From NCBI RefSeq assembly GCF_002117125.1, contig NZ_CP019344.1, positions 1,612,001 through 1,676,000 on the forward strand: DNA of 64,000 nt, read 5' to 3'. The position numbers and the translations under genes were made by a program. Shown here piece by piece: positions 54,278 through 62,755 of the stretch (the first letter of the stretch is position 1; the number at the start of each line of letters is the position of its first letter). The notes below the pieces were generated by a model. The model ran no database searches. It had not been told where the DNA came from and saw only the letters and a program-made list of their open reading frames with translations. This DNA comes from Nonlabens spongiae (lineage in GTDB: Bacteria; Bacteroidota; Bacteroidia; Flavobacteriales; Flavobacteriaceae).

Positions 54278-54991
54278 ATGGATAACAACCCACAGTTTGA
54301 CCCAGAATTTGAATCACTCATTAGTGTTAATGAAGTTGAGCGCGCTGCATTTTATCGTAAGACTTATGCTCATGTAGCCCTCGCAACCTTGCTGTTTATA
54401 GTTATTGAGACTATTTTTCTAAACATTCCAGTACTTGTTGAGTTCATGCTGGGAATGCTGCAAGGCTGGAAATGGTTTATTGTTCTAGGGTTATTCATCT
54501 TTGCAACAAACTATGCCGAAAAGATTGCTCATACCAGTCACGATAAAGGCATTCAATACTTAGGCCTTCTTCTTTTTGTGGTAGCTGAGGCTCTTATTTT
54601 CATCCCATTGATTTATATCGCCATCGTTATGGGAGAAATGAATGGATCAGACACATTAAATCAAGCGGCAATAACGACACTAGCCCTTTTTACAGGTTTA
54701 AGCGCAGTAGTCCTGGTAACTAAAAAAGACTTCTCATTCTTGCGTAGTATTATCATGGTGGGGTCGTTTGTTGCCCTAGGGATTATCATCGCAGGTGTGA
54801 TATTTGGTTTTAATCTTGGCTTGGTGTTTTCTGGCGGAATGGTATTGCTGGCATCGGCATCAATTCTTTACCAGACTTCTAACTTGATCCACAAGTATAG
54901 TACAGATCAATATGTAGGAGCTTCTTTAGGTCTCTTTGCATCACTCATGTTACTGTTCTGGTATGTTTTAAGCATTTTCTCAAGAGATTAA
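54278..54991 (+). CDS. Bax inhibitor-1 (YccA/TMBIM) family membrane protein
   Basis: 237 residues with seven helices, beginning after an acidic cytoplasmic head (NPQFDPEFESLISVNEVERAAF). FYRKTYAHVALATLLF and the C-terminal LLASASILYQTSNLIHKYSTDQYVGASLGLFASLMLLFWYVL region contain the acidic/polar residues conserved in the family's ion path. Homologues conduct Ca2+ or H+, but no role is known here. The MtfA-like gene follows closely. Confidence 0.9.
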   Translation: MDNNPQFDPEFESLISVNEVERAAFYRKTYAHVALATLLFIVIETIFLNIPVLVEFMLGMLQGWKWFIVLGLFIFATNYAEKIAHTSHDKGIQYLGLLLFVVAEALIFIPLIYIAIVMGEMNGSDTLNQAAITTLALFTGLSAVVLVTKKDFSFLRSIIMVGSFVALGIIIAGVIFGFNLGLVFSGGMVLLASASILYQTSNLIHKYSTDQYVGASLGLFASLMLLFWYVLSIFSRD

Positions 54992-55127
54992 GGCAGTACA
55001 TTTTATACAGGTTTCCAGTTTCCAATATGACTGGCTTGCACCTTATGCTTTAGGAGCGTTTGGGATTTTTGCAACCACCTACCTTACTCATATCGCACTC
55101 AAATTTTCTCAACACAGGAAAGATTAT

Positions 55128-55838
55128 TTGTGGTACCGGCAATTCTGGTCCTACAAAAAATTGAAGCCTCATCAAAAAGTGATTCTTGAATCTTATGCAT
55201 TTTTTGCTGGCTTGAATGTTAAGAATAAGAAAGAATTTGAGCACCGCGTAGCAAATTTTATCGCCGATAAAGATTTCAAGCACAGATACGGTACTCCCGT
55301 TACTGATGAGCAAAAGGCACTTATTTCTGCCGTGGCGTGTCGGTTGAGTTTTGGAAGGCGGTCTTATCTATTTCCCACACTGGATACCATATTGATCTTT
55401 GATCAAGCTTTTACTTCACCCATCAATTCTAACCTTCACAAAGGAGAATTCAACCCAGCGGCAAAGGTTGTCGCGCTGTCCTGGGCAGATTTCAAAGAGG
55501 GCATGGATATTACAAATGATAATTTGCATTTAGGCATTCATGAATTTACCCACGTCATGCATTTTGAAAGCGAGCAAATGGATGATATTGACGCCATGCG
55601 TTATCATAAATACCATCAGGTAATTTTGAAGTTCCTCATGCAACCCGGCACGCGTGAAAAACTGGATCAAACCCGATTTTTTAGAGATTATGCTTTTACT
55701 AACCAATATGAATTTATGGCGGTTCTTACCGAGTACTTTTTTGAATCTACAGAGGAATTTGAACAAACCTTTCCTGATTTATTCAACGCCATCCAAAAAG
55801 CCTTACTCTACAAAAAGGAATGGCTTTTTAAAATCTAG
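55128..55838 (+). CDS. Zinc-dependent peptidase, MtfA-like (M90)
   Basis: 236 residues from TTG 55128. The zinc motif HEFTH lies in NLHLGIHEFTHVMHFESEQMDD, with SPINSNLHKGEFNPAAKVVALSWADF before it and YEFMAVLTEYFFESTEEF behind, as in MtfA. The same frame stays open upstream to 54972 and encodes a membrane segment (YDWLAPYALGAFGIFATTYL) but offers no ATG. If translated from ATT 54987, the protein would be membrane-anchored like other flavobacterial members, overlapping the previous gene by 5 bp. The true start is unresolved. Confidence 0.85.
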   Translation: MWYRQFWSYKKLKPHQKVILESYAFFAGLNVKNKKEFEHRVANFIADKDFKHRYGTPVTDEQKALISAVACRLSFGRRSYLFPTLDTILIFDQAFTSPINSNLHKGEFNPAAKVVALSWADFKEGMDITNDNLHLGIHEFTHVMHFESEQMDDIDAMRYHKYHQVILKFLMQPGTREKLDQTRFFRDYAFTNQYEFMAVLTEYFFESTEEFEQTFPDLFNAIQKALLYKKEWLFKI

Positions 55839-56437
55839 CCTTTTCTCTTAAGCTCTGCGAGAGTTTTATAAAAATCTTCCTGAACTGGTCGATGCTCAGG
55901 AATCTCCCGTAGAGGATCAACCTCTTGCATGGTTTCATGACAGTCAGTAGGCAGTTGCTGGTAAAGTTTTGTCCCAGCTGTTTTCCAGTCCAGCATGGCA
56001 TCGGTAACATGCTTGATTTTTTTAGCAGGATTGCCTACGATCAGTGATCGCGGCTCAAAAACAGCTTCTGCTTTTACAAAAGACAGCGCTCCTACTATAC
56101 AGCCCTCTCCTATTTCGGCTCCGTCCATAATCACACTGTTCATACCAATCAGACAATTGGCTCCCAGATTAGCTCCATGTATGATCGCGCCGTGTCCTAT
56201 GTGTGCGCTTTCGCGAAAGCGTATACTTTTTCCAGGAAACATGTGAACCACACAATTCTCCTGAACATTCACGCCATCTTCTAGGATAATCTCACCCCAG
56301 TCACCTCGTATCACAGCACCTGGACCCACATAACAATTTTTACCAATGACCACATTGCCGATCACAGTCGCTTGGGGATGAATAAAACTGCTGCGGTCTA
56401 CTACGGGAATATGACCTTTAAAGGAATAGCACGGCAT
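55835..56437 (-). CDS. Gamma-class carbonic anhydrase / PaaY-like hexapeptide protein
   Basis: 200-residue left-handed beta-helix protein with repeated [LIV]-G-x(4) hexapeptides (ATVIGNVVIGKN, GAVIRGDW). Metal-ligand candidates are His65, His82 and His87 (HIGHGAIIHG). The family covers carbonic anhydrases and acyl-CoA thioesterase-like PaaY proteins; which applies here is unclear. The palindrome at 56206-56221 gives RFRES at 73-77 in the loop after MFPG, with homologue length conserved. The 3' end overlaps the MtfA-like gene by 4 bp. Confidence 0.9.
   Translation of the reverse strand: MPCYSFKGHIPVVDRSSFIHPQATVIGNVVIGKNCYVGPGAVIRGDWGEIILEDGVNVQENCVVHMFPGKSIRFRESAHIGHGAIIHGANLGANCLIGMNSVIMDGAEIGEGCIVGALSFVKAEAVFEPRSLIVGNPAKKIKHVTDAMLDWKTAGTKLYQQLPTDCHETMQEVDPLREIPEHRPVQEDFYKTLAELKRKG
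56206..56221. repeat. 16-bp palindrome inside the gamma-carbonic anhydrase gene
   Basis: Perfect copy read as RFRES. Right flank GTA. Confidence 0.95.
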
Positions 56438-56439
56438 GT

Positions 56440-57141
56440 TTAAGGAATAACCAGATTAGCATCAAACAACTCAACAAAATAGCGTTTGATCTTTTCTTTG
56501 ATCTCGCTTTCATCCACAACTCTTCCTAACTCTGTACCTAGAGAAGTGACGGACTTGTCCTCAATGCCACAAGGAACGATGTGATCAAAATAACCCAAAT
56601 CTGTATTTACATTAAATGCAAAACCGTGCATGGTGACCCAGCGGCTTGCTCGCACGCCCAGCGCACAAATCTTGCGCGCAATTGGCGTTCCCACATCTAG
56701 CCAAACGCCTGTTTCTCCCTCACTACGCTCTCCCTTTAGTCCATAATCTGCGAGAATTTTGATAAAGATTTCCTCTAGATAACGCAGGTATTTATGAATA
56801 TCAGTAAAGAAATTCTCTAAATCAAGAATGGGGTAACCAGTTATCTGACCTGGCCCGTGGTACGTTATGTCGCCTCCACGATTGATCTTATAAAAGGATG
56901 CTCCTATCCTATCCAGTTTTACCTGGTTTGCCAGCAGGTTTTTTTCATCGCCACTCTTCCCGAGCGTGTAAACATGATCATGTTCTACAAACAAAAGATG
57001 ATTAGGCGTTTCAAGTCCCGCATCTTCACGCCTGTTTTTAATTTTGATATCGAGAATCTCCTTAAAAAGCTTCTCCTGATAGTCCCAAGCCTCTTTATAA
57101 TCGAGCCTTTTTAGATCTTTGAAGTAAACAGATTTGTTCAT
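56440..57141 (-). CDS. lipB: Lipoyl(octanoyl) transferase LipB
   Basis: Moves octanoyl from acyl carrier protein to lipoyl domains. 233 residues. Family signatures: HVYTLGKSGD, NRGGDITYHGPGQITGYPI, GVWLDVG, KICALGVR with the catalytic Lys, and IVPCGIEDKSVTSL with the catalytic Cys. The start at 57141 follows a TACCTTTG box after 4 nt. Upstream of gamma-carbonic anhydrase with 2 bp between them, so they share a transcript. Confidence 0.96.
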   Translation of the reverse strand: MNKSVYFKDLKRLDYKEAWDYQEKLFKEILDIKIKNRREDAGLETPNHLLFVEHDHVYTLGKSGDEKNLLANQVKLDRIGASFYKINRGGDITYHGPGQITGYPILDLENFFTDIHKYLRYLEEIFIKILADYGLKGERSEGETGVWLDVGTPIARKICALGVRASRWVTMHGFAFNVNTDLGYFDHIVPCGIEDKSVTSLGTELGRVVDESEIKEKIKRYFVELFDANLVIP

Positions 57142-57145
57142 GAAA

Positions 57146-57153
57146 CAAAGGTA
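57146..57153 (-). promoter_or_regulatory. -7 box TACCTTTG abutting lipB
   Basis: Minus-strand exact TAnnTTTG match with 4 nt (TTTC) before the ATG; a leaderless start is predicted. Confidence 0.6.
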
Positions 57154-57215
57154 GGTTTTGTTTAAGGAGTCTGGTTGGTTTTAAGAATACCTTGAACTTT
57201 GAGGAGTAACCGCGA

Positions 57216-57374
57216 TCAACGCTCTGGATTATTCAAAATGATCAAAGCAGCGATCACTCCGGGAATCCAGCCTAATAAAGTGAGGATAAAAACGATCACC
57301 ACAGAACCACAACCTTTACCGATTACCGCAAGTGGTGGAAAAATGATGGCAAGAATTACTCTCCAGATGGACAT
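57216..57374 (-). CDS. YqaE/Pmp3 family small membrane protein
   Basis: 52 residues, MSIWRVILAIIFPPLAVIG then KGCGSVVIVFILTLLGWIPG and VIAALIILNNPER. Two membrane helices with the FPPLAV and LGWIPGVI motifs mark the Pmp3/YqaE stress-related proteins. The gene is too short for usual ORF cut-offs, and a longer ORF on the opposite strand (57199-57399) hides it. It lies 74 bp upstream of lipB on the same strand. Confidence 0.9.
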   Translation of the reverse strand: MSIWRVILAIIFPPLAVIGKGCGSVVIVFILTLLGWIPGVIAALIILNNPER

Positions 57375-57556
57375 AGGGATGATTTTATTGAAAGGTTAAA
57401 AATTCAGCTTTGAGTTAAGTATTTCAACACATTTTCTTTCTCTCAGTCAGTTCGCAGTTGCGGTATGCAGTTGACAGAAAATATCCTTTCATTAAAAAGG
57501 GCTTCTAGCCTATTACCACTAGCAGCTTGCTCATTCAACAAATACCCAAATCACCT

Positions 57557-57589
57557 GCTCACGGCTCACGGCTCACAGCTAACAGCTAA
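57557..57589. repeat. Imperfect heptamer tandem repeat
   Basis: About 4.7 units: GCTCACG, GCTCACG, GCTCACA, GCTAACA, GCTAA. Confidence 0.8.
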
Positions 57590-57611
57590 AATAAGACCTT
57601 GTTAAAAGCAC

Positions 57612-57642
57612 TTTGTTACAGCTCGCAGCAAAGTTATCTTTG
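57612..57642 (+). promoter_or_regulatory. lysS promoter: TTTG-N19-TATCTTTG
   Basis: Both elements match the Bacteroidota sigma consensus (-33 TTTG at 57612-57615, -7 TAnnTTTG at 57635-57642) with optimal spacing. The ATG is 22 nt downstream. The best promoter in the window. Confidence 0.85.
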
Positions 57643-57664
57643 CAAATTCAAAAAATTGTAGATC

Positions 57665-59356
57665 ATGCCACTGTCTGAACAAGAACAAGTACGTCGCCAG
57701 AAACTTCAAAAAATTCGCGAGATGGGCATCGAGCCTTTTCCTGCTGCCCTATATCCCGTAGACCATACTTCTAAAACTATTAAAAGTGATTTTGAAGAGG
57801 GGAAAAAGGTCGTTATTGCAGGCCGTTTGATGTCTCGACGCATTCAGGGCAAGGCAAGTTTTGCAGAGCTTCAAGACAGCCAGGGACGTATCCAGGTGTA
57901 TTTCAATCGCGATGAGATCTGCGAGGGAGAAGACAAGACATTGTACAATGATGTTTATAAAAAACTGCTCGATATAGGAGATATCATCGGTATTGAGGGC
58001 GAACTGTTTAAAACCCAAGTGGGTGAGAAAACAGTGATGGTTAAAAGTTTCACGCTACTCACAAAAGCCTTGAAGCCATTGCCGCTCCCTAAAGTAGATG
58101 CAGATGGCAACGTGTATGACAAATTCAATGACCCAGAGCAGCGCTACCGCCAGCGCTACGCAGACCTAGCTGTGAATCCGCAGGTGAAGGAGGTTTTTGT
58201 GAAAAGAACCAAGCTTTTTAATGCGATGCGTTCGTTCTTCAACGAGCGTGAGTACTTTGAAGTGGAGACGCCTATTTTACAGCCTATTCCAGGTGGTGCT
58301 GCGGCTCGACCTTTTGTGACGCACCACAATTCTCTGGACATACCGCTCTATATGCGTATCGCAAACGAGCTTTATCTCAAGCGTTTGATCGTGGGTGGAT
58401 TTGACGGCGTTTACGAGTTCAGTAAGAATTTCCGTAACGAGGGAATGGATCGCACGCATAACCCAGAGTTCACCGCCATGGAAATCTATGTGGCATATAA
58501 GGACTACAACTGGATGATGGACTTTACAGAGCAGTTACTTGAACATTGTGCAATTGCGGTAAATGGAACGACAAAGAGTACTTTTGGCGACCACGAGATT
58601 GAGTGGAAGGCGCCCTATCCGCGTGTGACCATGAGGCAAAGTATTTTGGATTTTACCGGTTTTGATATTGCCGGCAAGAGTGAGAAGGAGTTGTACGCTT
58701 TCGCGAAAGCGGAAAATATAGAAGTAGATGAAACCATGGGTAAGGGAAAGCTTATCGATGAAATATTTGGTGAGAAATGTGAAGGAAACTACATCCAGCC
58801 CACGTTCATCACAGATTACCCGAAGGAAATGTCACCGCTTTGTAAGCAGCACCGCGACAATCCAGAACTTACTGAGCGTTTTGAACTGATGGTTTGTGGT
58901 AAGGAAATCGCCAATGCCTACAGTGAGTTGAACGATCCTATCGATCAGCGTGAGCGTTTTGAAGCTCAAGCGGCACTGGCAGATCGTGGGGACGATGAGG
59001 CAATGTTTATAGATCAAGATTTCTTGAGAGCGCTGGAATACGGCATGCCTCCTACCTCGGGACTGGGAATAGGAATGGACCGATTGATCATGTTCTTGAC
59101 CAACAATCCATCGATTCAAGAAGTGCTGTTCTTCCCTCAAATGAAACCTGAGAACAAGGCAAAAGCCGATTTGAACGAGGAGGAGAAAATGGTTTTTGAA
59201 CTTCTCATCAAAGCTCAGAAAATGGAGCTCGCTGACTTGAAAGAGCAAGCTGGTTTGAGTAATAAAAAATGGGATAAGTCTATAAAAGGATTGACCGGTA
59301 AAAAACTTGCCAAGGTTAGTAAGACTGATGATGGGCTGTTTATTGAGTCTATGTGA
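57665..59356 (+). CDS. lysS: Lysyl-tRNA synthetase, class II
   Basis: 563 residues. An N-terminal OB-fold anticodon-binding domain (GRLMSRRIQGKASFAELQDSQGRIQVYF) is followed by the class II core with motif 2 FRNEGMDRTHNPEFTAME and motif 3 SGLGIGMDRLIMFLTN. A C-terminal extension of about 60 residues (MVFELLIKAQK onward) is normal for Bacteroidota, absent from E. coli. The palindrome at 58696-58711 encodes AFAKA at about residues 345-349, in a helix of the LysRS-specific insert. A strong terminator follows. Confidence 0.97.
   Translation: MPLSEQEQVRRQKLQKIREMGIEPFPAALYPVDHTSKTIKSDFEEGKKVVIAGRLMSRRIQGKASFAELQDSQGRIQVYFNRDEICEGEDKTLYNDVYKKLLDIGDIIGIEGELFKTQVGEKTVMVKSFTLLTKALKPLPLPKVDADGNVYDKFNDPEQRYRQRYADLAVNPQVKEVFVKRTKLFNAMRSFFNEREYFEVETPILQPIPGGAAARPFVTHHNSLDIPLYMRIANELYLKRLIVGGFDGVYEFSKNFRNEGMDRTHNPEFTAMEIYVAYKDYNWMMDFTEQLLEHCAIAVNGTTKSTFGDHEIEWKAPYPRVTMRQSILDFTGFDIAGKSEKELYAFAKAENIEVDETMGKGKLIDEIFGEKCEGNYIQPTFITDYPKEMSPLCKQHRDNPELTERFELMVCGKEIANAYSELNDPIDQRERFEAQAALADRGDDEAMFIDQDFLRALEYGMPPTSGLGIGMDRLIMFLTNNPSIQEVLFFPQMKPENKAKADLNEEEKMVFELLIKAQKMELADLKEQAGLSNKKWDKSIKGLTGKKLAKVSKTDDGLFIESM
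58696..58711. repeat. 16-bp palindrome inside lysS
   Basis: Perfect copy read as AFAKA. Left flank TA, right flank GAA. Confidence 0.95.
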
Positions 59357-59380
59357 GAATCTTACCTTAAAAACTCAAGA

Positions 59381-59411
59381 GGTCCAGGTATAACTATCTG
59401 GACCTTTTTTT
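59381..59411 (+). terminator. Terminator after lysS
   Basis: Seven-bp stem GGTCCAG/CTGGACC and seven T residues. Confidence 0.9.
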
Positions 59412-59548
59412 ATTTAACAACGAAATTTCCAGTCAATAAATCACGTTTTATGAATAAAAAAGAGCTTGGAGTTTTGCGCAAGAACCCTTTTGGTTAAACC
59501 TTTTCAGCAATTGTTAGTCATAATATTATAATCCTTAAATCCATTATC

Positions 59549-59953
59549 ATGAAAAAACTAGCAATCATCGGTTTATTTCTTTTGCCGCTCGGAATCATTG
59601 CCCAGCCTGGAGAAAAAATGCGCAAAATACCTAGTCCAGAAGTTCAAGCAAAACAAATGACGCTTGCTTTAGATCTCACAGACAAACAAGAGAAGCAAAT
59701 TATTGCGGTCCTTGAAAACCAGAGTAAAGCGCGAGAAGAAAATAAACTTACCCGAGAGGAAAGACGTGAGCTGAGTCAAGAAAAGAAAGAGGAACTTCGT
59801 GTAGCAATGCTGGATCAGCGCATCGCGATGAAACGCGAGATGAAATCTATTTTGAATGACGAGCAGTACAAGCGCTGGGAAAAAATGATGGTTCGAAAAG
59901 GTAAAAACAAAATGAAACGCATGAAAAAGATGCGTGACCGCAGAGACAGATAA
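59549..59953 (+). CDS. Spy/CpxP-like periplasmic protein
   Basis: 134 residues with a signal peptide (ending GIIAQ). The mature part is helical and highly basic, with LDLTDKQEKQIIAVLEN near the beginning and MKREMKSILNDEQYKRWEKM near the end, both LTxxQ-type elements of the Spy/CpxP fold. Such proteins act as periplasmic chaperones or metal/stress sensors. The Lys/Arg/Met tail (KGKNKMKRMKKMRDRRDR) is notable. It is a single-gene unit with its own terminator. Confidence 0.78.
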   Translation: MKKLAIIGLFLLPLGIIAQPGEKMRKIPSPEVQAKQMTLALDLTDKQEKQIIAVLENQSKAREENKLTREERRELSQEKKEELRVAMLDQRIAMKREMKSILNDEQYKRWEKMMVRKGKNKMKRMKKMRDRRDR

Positions 59954-59968
59954 TTTCTAAAACTCAAT

Positions 59969-59999
59969 AGCCTTGAGATGCGATCTCAAGGCTTTCTAT
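59969..59999 (+). terminator. Terminator after the Spy-like gene
   Basis: Perfect 11-bp stem AGCCTTGAGAT/ATCTCAAGGCT with a 3-nt GCG loop, then TTCTATTTA. Confidence 0.88.
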
Positions 60000-60024
60000 T
60001 TATCAGGTCTGTTATGTGACAAAA

Positions 60025-60594
60025 TTAAAATCTGTATCCAATACGAAGATGCAGATTTACCACCGCATCATTTTGATCTCTCAACCGTTCTTCAAAATAC
60101 CTAATATAACCTATCCCAAATCCTACTTCATAATTGAAATGTTGACCTATGTTACGCCGTAGTCCATAAGTAGGTATCAATTGAAAATCTGGTATGATTC
60201 GGATATTGTCATTGGAACCGATCTCAAATAAATCAGGTCTTAGAGATGTTTTTAAGGCTATGAAATTTCCAGCGTTATTATCGATCCGTTTTGACTTTCT
60301 CAGCCTTCTTTCAAGATTATAATACCATCTAGGTTCGAGAGTAAGCACTGGAACCATTTTAAAATAATCTCCCAGAAATGAGTTGTAGCCGAAAGTAGCA
60401 TCCAGACCTACTTCTGATCTGAGGGCTATTGAATTAGACAGTCTGGATTCATTATGTACCCAAGCTCCTAGAAAACCAGTTTGTACACCATATATAGATT
60501 GCTCCACAGAAGCAATACTGCCAGGGGTATTTTGAGAGTGAACTTTGAGATTAAAAAATAAGACGACTAGTAAAGTTGAATAAAATTTGGTCAT
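60025..60594 (-). CDS. Outer-membrane beta-barrel protein, unknown
   Basis: 189 residues, signal peptide ending near KVHSQ, then amphipathic strands and a terminal Phe (LHLRIGYRF), an outer-membrane insertion signal. Sequence features such as VGLDATFGYNSFLGDYF and LEPRWYYNLERR suggest a small barrel of eight or so strands. No defined family. It is 36 bp downstream of hemL on the same strand and may be read with it. Confidence 0.75.
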   Translation of the reverse strand: MTKFYSTLLVVLFFNLKVHSQNTPGSIASVEQSIYGVQTGFLGAWVHNESRLSNSIALRSEVGLDATFGYNSFLGDYFKMVPVLTLEPRWYYNLERRLRKSKRIDNNAGNFIALKTSLRPDLFEIGSNDNIRIIPDFQLIPTYGLRRNIGQHFNYEVGFGIGYIRYFEERLRDQNDAVVNLHLRIGYRF

Positions 60595-60630
60595 GATTGA
60601 TTTTACGGTTTAATAAGCTGATTAATAGTG

Positions 60631-61923
60631 TTACCAAGATTTCACCACTTTTTCAACCGCATCAATTGTTATACCAATATCCTCATTACTCAGCGCATCA
60701 TTCAAAAAGTAACTTTCAAAGGCACTCGGTGGCAAGTAAATTCCCTGTTCAAGCAAACCGTGGAAGTATTTCTTAAACCACTCGTTATTGCCTTTTGCGG
60801 CACTGTCAAAGTCCACCACCGGTTCATCGGTAAAATGAACTGAAATCATAGAGCCGTATCGATTAATGGTGTAATCAATTCCTTTTTGGGATAGAACACT
60901 ATCTATGCCTTCGTGCAATCGTTTTGTTTTTTCGGCTAGACGATCAAAAATTTCTGGATGATTGTTCAGGTGTGATAACATGGCAATTCCAGCACTCATC
61001 GCCAGCGGATTCCCACTCAATGTACCTGCCTGGTACACTGGCCCGGTTGGTGCGAGATAATTCATGATTTCTTTACGTGCCGCAAAAGCACCTACGGGCA
61101 GTCCTCCACCTATCACTTTCCCATAAGTAACAATATCAGCGTTTACACCAGTCACTTCTTGCGCACCACCTGAAGCAAGTCTGAACCCAGTCATCACCTC
61201 ATCAAAAACGAGCAACGCTCCATTCTCATCGCATAACTTTCTCAATCCTTCTAAGAAACCTTCTTTAGGGACAATACAACCCATATTTCCTGCGATCGGT
61301 TCAATGATGATACAGGCGATTTGCTCTGGATTGTTCTTAAAGATTTCCGCTACCTGATCTAGATTGTTGTAATCGGCTAGAATGGTGTCTTGAGCGGTTC
61401 CTTTAGTCACCCCAGGACTATTGGGACTCCCGAAAGTCACAGCCCCACTACCCGCTTGAATCAAAAACGAATCGCTGTGACCGTGATAACAACCAGCAAA
61501 CTTGATGATTTTATCCCTTCCAGTAAAACCACGTGCCAATCGTACTGCACTCATGCAGGCCTCTGTACCTGAATTGACCATTCTTATTTGGTCAATGTTA
61601 GGACACATACTCACGGCCAGCTTTGCAATCTGCGTTTCCAGCTCAGTAGGCATACCATAAGATGTCCCTTTTTCAGCGGCTTTTTTCACCGCTTCTACCA
61701 CTGTTTCAAAAGCATGGCCTAATATCATAGGTCCCCATGAAGCGATATAATCAATGATTTTACTCCCGTCTTCGGTGTATAAATAGGCTCCCTTTGCCCG
61801 TTCTACAAAAACAGGGTTTCCCCCTACTGCATTAAAAGCTCTAACGGGTGAATTCACACCTCCGGGTATATATTTTTTGGCTTCGTCAAAAAGTGCGCTG
61901 CTACGCTGATAAGTAAATGGCAT
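60631..61923 (-). CDS. hemL: Glutamate-1-semialdehyde 2,1-aminomutase
   Basis: Converts glutamate-1-semialdehyde to 5-aminolevulinate, the C5 route to heme. 430 residues with PLP-binding Lys in [16 protein letters not shown]; also [21 protein letters not shown] and an N-terminal [15 protein letters not shown] typical of HemL. It is 4 bp downstream of the LysM lipoprotein gene, in a run of tightly packed minus-strand genes. Confidence 0.97.
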   Translation of the reverse strand: MPFTYQRSSALFDEAKKYIPGGVNSPVRAFNAVGGNPVFVERAKGAYLYTEDGSKIIDYIASWGPMILGHAFETVVEAVKKAAEKGTSYGMPTELETQIAKLAVSMCPNIDQIRMVNSGTEACMSAVRLARGFTGRDKIIKFAGCYHGHSDSFLIQAGSGAVTFGSPNSPGVTKGTAQDTILADYNNLDQVAEIFKNNPEQIACIIIEPIAGNMGCIVPKEGFLEGLRKLCDENGALLVFDEVMTGFRLASGGAQEVTGVNADIVTYGKVIGGGLPVGAFAARKEIMNYLAPTGPVYQAGTLSGNPLAMSAGIAMLSHLNNHPEIFDRLAEKTKRLHEGIDSVLSQKGIDYTINRYGSMISVHFTDEPVVDFDSAAKGNNEWFKKYFHGLLEQGIYLPPSAFESYFLNDALSNEDIGITIDAVEKVVKSW

Positions 61924-61927
61924 GAAA

Positions 61928-62755
61928 TTATTTTACGGTAAGTACTTGTCCAATAGATAGTGTATTACTAGACAGGTTGTTAAGACGTTTCAAATCCTCA
62001 ACGCTTACGTTATAGATTTTTGAAATGCGATACAAAGTTTCTCCTGGCTTGACGGTATGCACCGTATCTGCACGGAGAGGAGGCTGTATCATTTGATCCT
62101 CGACAGACATTGCTTCTAAGGCTTGCGTATCATATTGATCCAGCTCATATCTTTCGATAAGGTTAATCAGCTTTTCTGGATAGCGCCGGTCTGTAGCGTA
62201 CCCAGCTTGACGCAAACCTCTTGCCCAAGCTTTATAGTCCAGCAAATTCAACGAGAAAAGATCGCGATATCTTTTGCGCTCCGTGAGAAATAACGAGTGA
62301 TCACGATAGGAATAGGTTGCGTCATTATAGGTCCTGAAGCACTCGCCTTTTGCATCATCATCGTGATAGATTTTACCGCCGGTCCATCCTTTGTGACACT
62401 TGATCCCAAAATGATTATTAGCTTCCCGTGCCAGTCTCGCCCGTCCCGCGCCGCTTTCCAGAATACCTTGAGCTAAAGTAATACTTGCCGGTATCTTGTA
62501 AAGTTGCATCTCGCGCATGGCAGCGTCCTTAAAATCGAGAATATAATCTCGATTGATATCGCCAGTTGTAGGCTTTGATAGTTTTGGGTTCTCAACTGGA
62601 GTAGGCTCCTTGACCACTTCTGGTTCAGGTTTGGGTTGGGTAACGACCTTTTCTTTTTTGACTCTTTTTTTAGTGGTAACCACGCGTTTTTTACCTCCAC
62701 ACGAGGCAAGCAACAAGGTTAAAAACAACAAGATTAATATCGACCTAAAGTTCAT
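61928..62755 (-). CDS. Glucosaminidase/LysM cell-wall hydrolase, lipoprotein
   Basis: 275 residues from ATG 62755 (another in-frame ATG at 62761). Lipobox LASC, a Lys/Pro-rich linker, then a glucosaminidase domain ([45 protein letters not shown]), then a C-terminal LysM repeat ([23 protein letters not shown] onward). Predicted to cut peptidoglycan. The start overlaps the end of the desulfhydrase gene by 11 bp. Confidence 0.93.
   Translation of the reverse strand: MNFRSILILLFLTLLLASCGGKKRVVTTKKRVKKEKVVTQPKPEPEVVKEPTPVENPKLSKPTTGDINRDYILDFKDAAMREMQLYKIPASITLAQGILESGAGRARLAREANNHFGIKCHKGWTGGKIYHDDDAKGECFRTYNDATYSYRDHSLFLTERKRYRDLFSLNLLDYKAWARGLRQAGYATDRRYPEKLINLIERYELDQYDTQALEAMSVEDQMIQPPLRADTVHTVKPGETLYRISKIYNVSVEDLKRLNNLSSNTLSIGQVLTVK

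Larger units (their letters stand above)
57375..57664. other. 290-bp intergenic region upstream of lysS
   Basis: Contains a heptamer tandem repeat (57557-57589), the lysS promoter (57612-57642) and presumably the yqaE promoter. No ORF. Confidence 0.7.

Noticed and set aside
57199..57399. Plus-strand 66-residue ORF
   Set aside because: It is antisense to the YqaE/Pmp3 gene and has no sensible sequence features.
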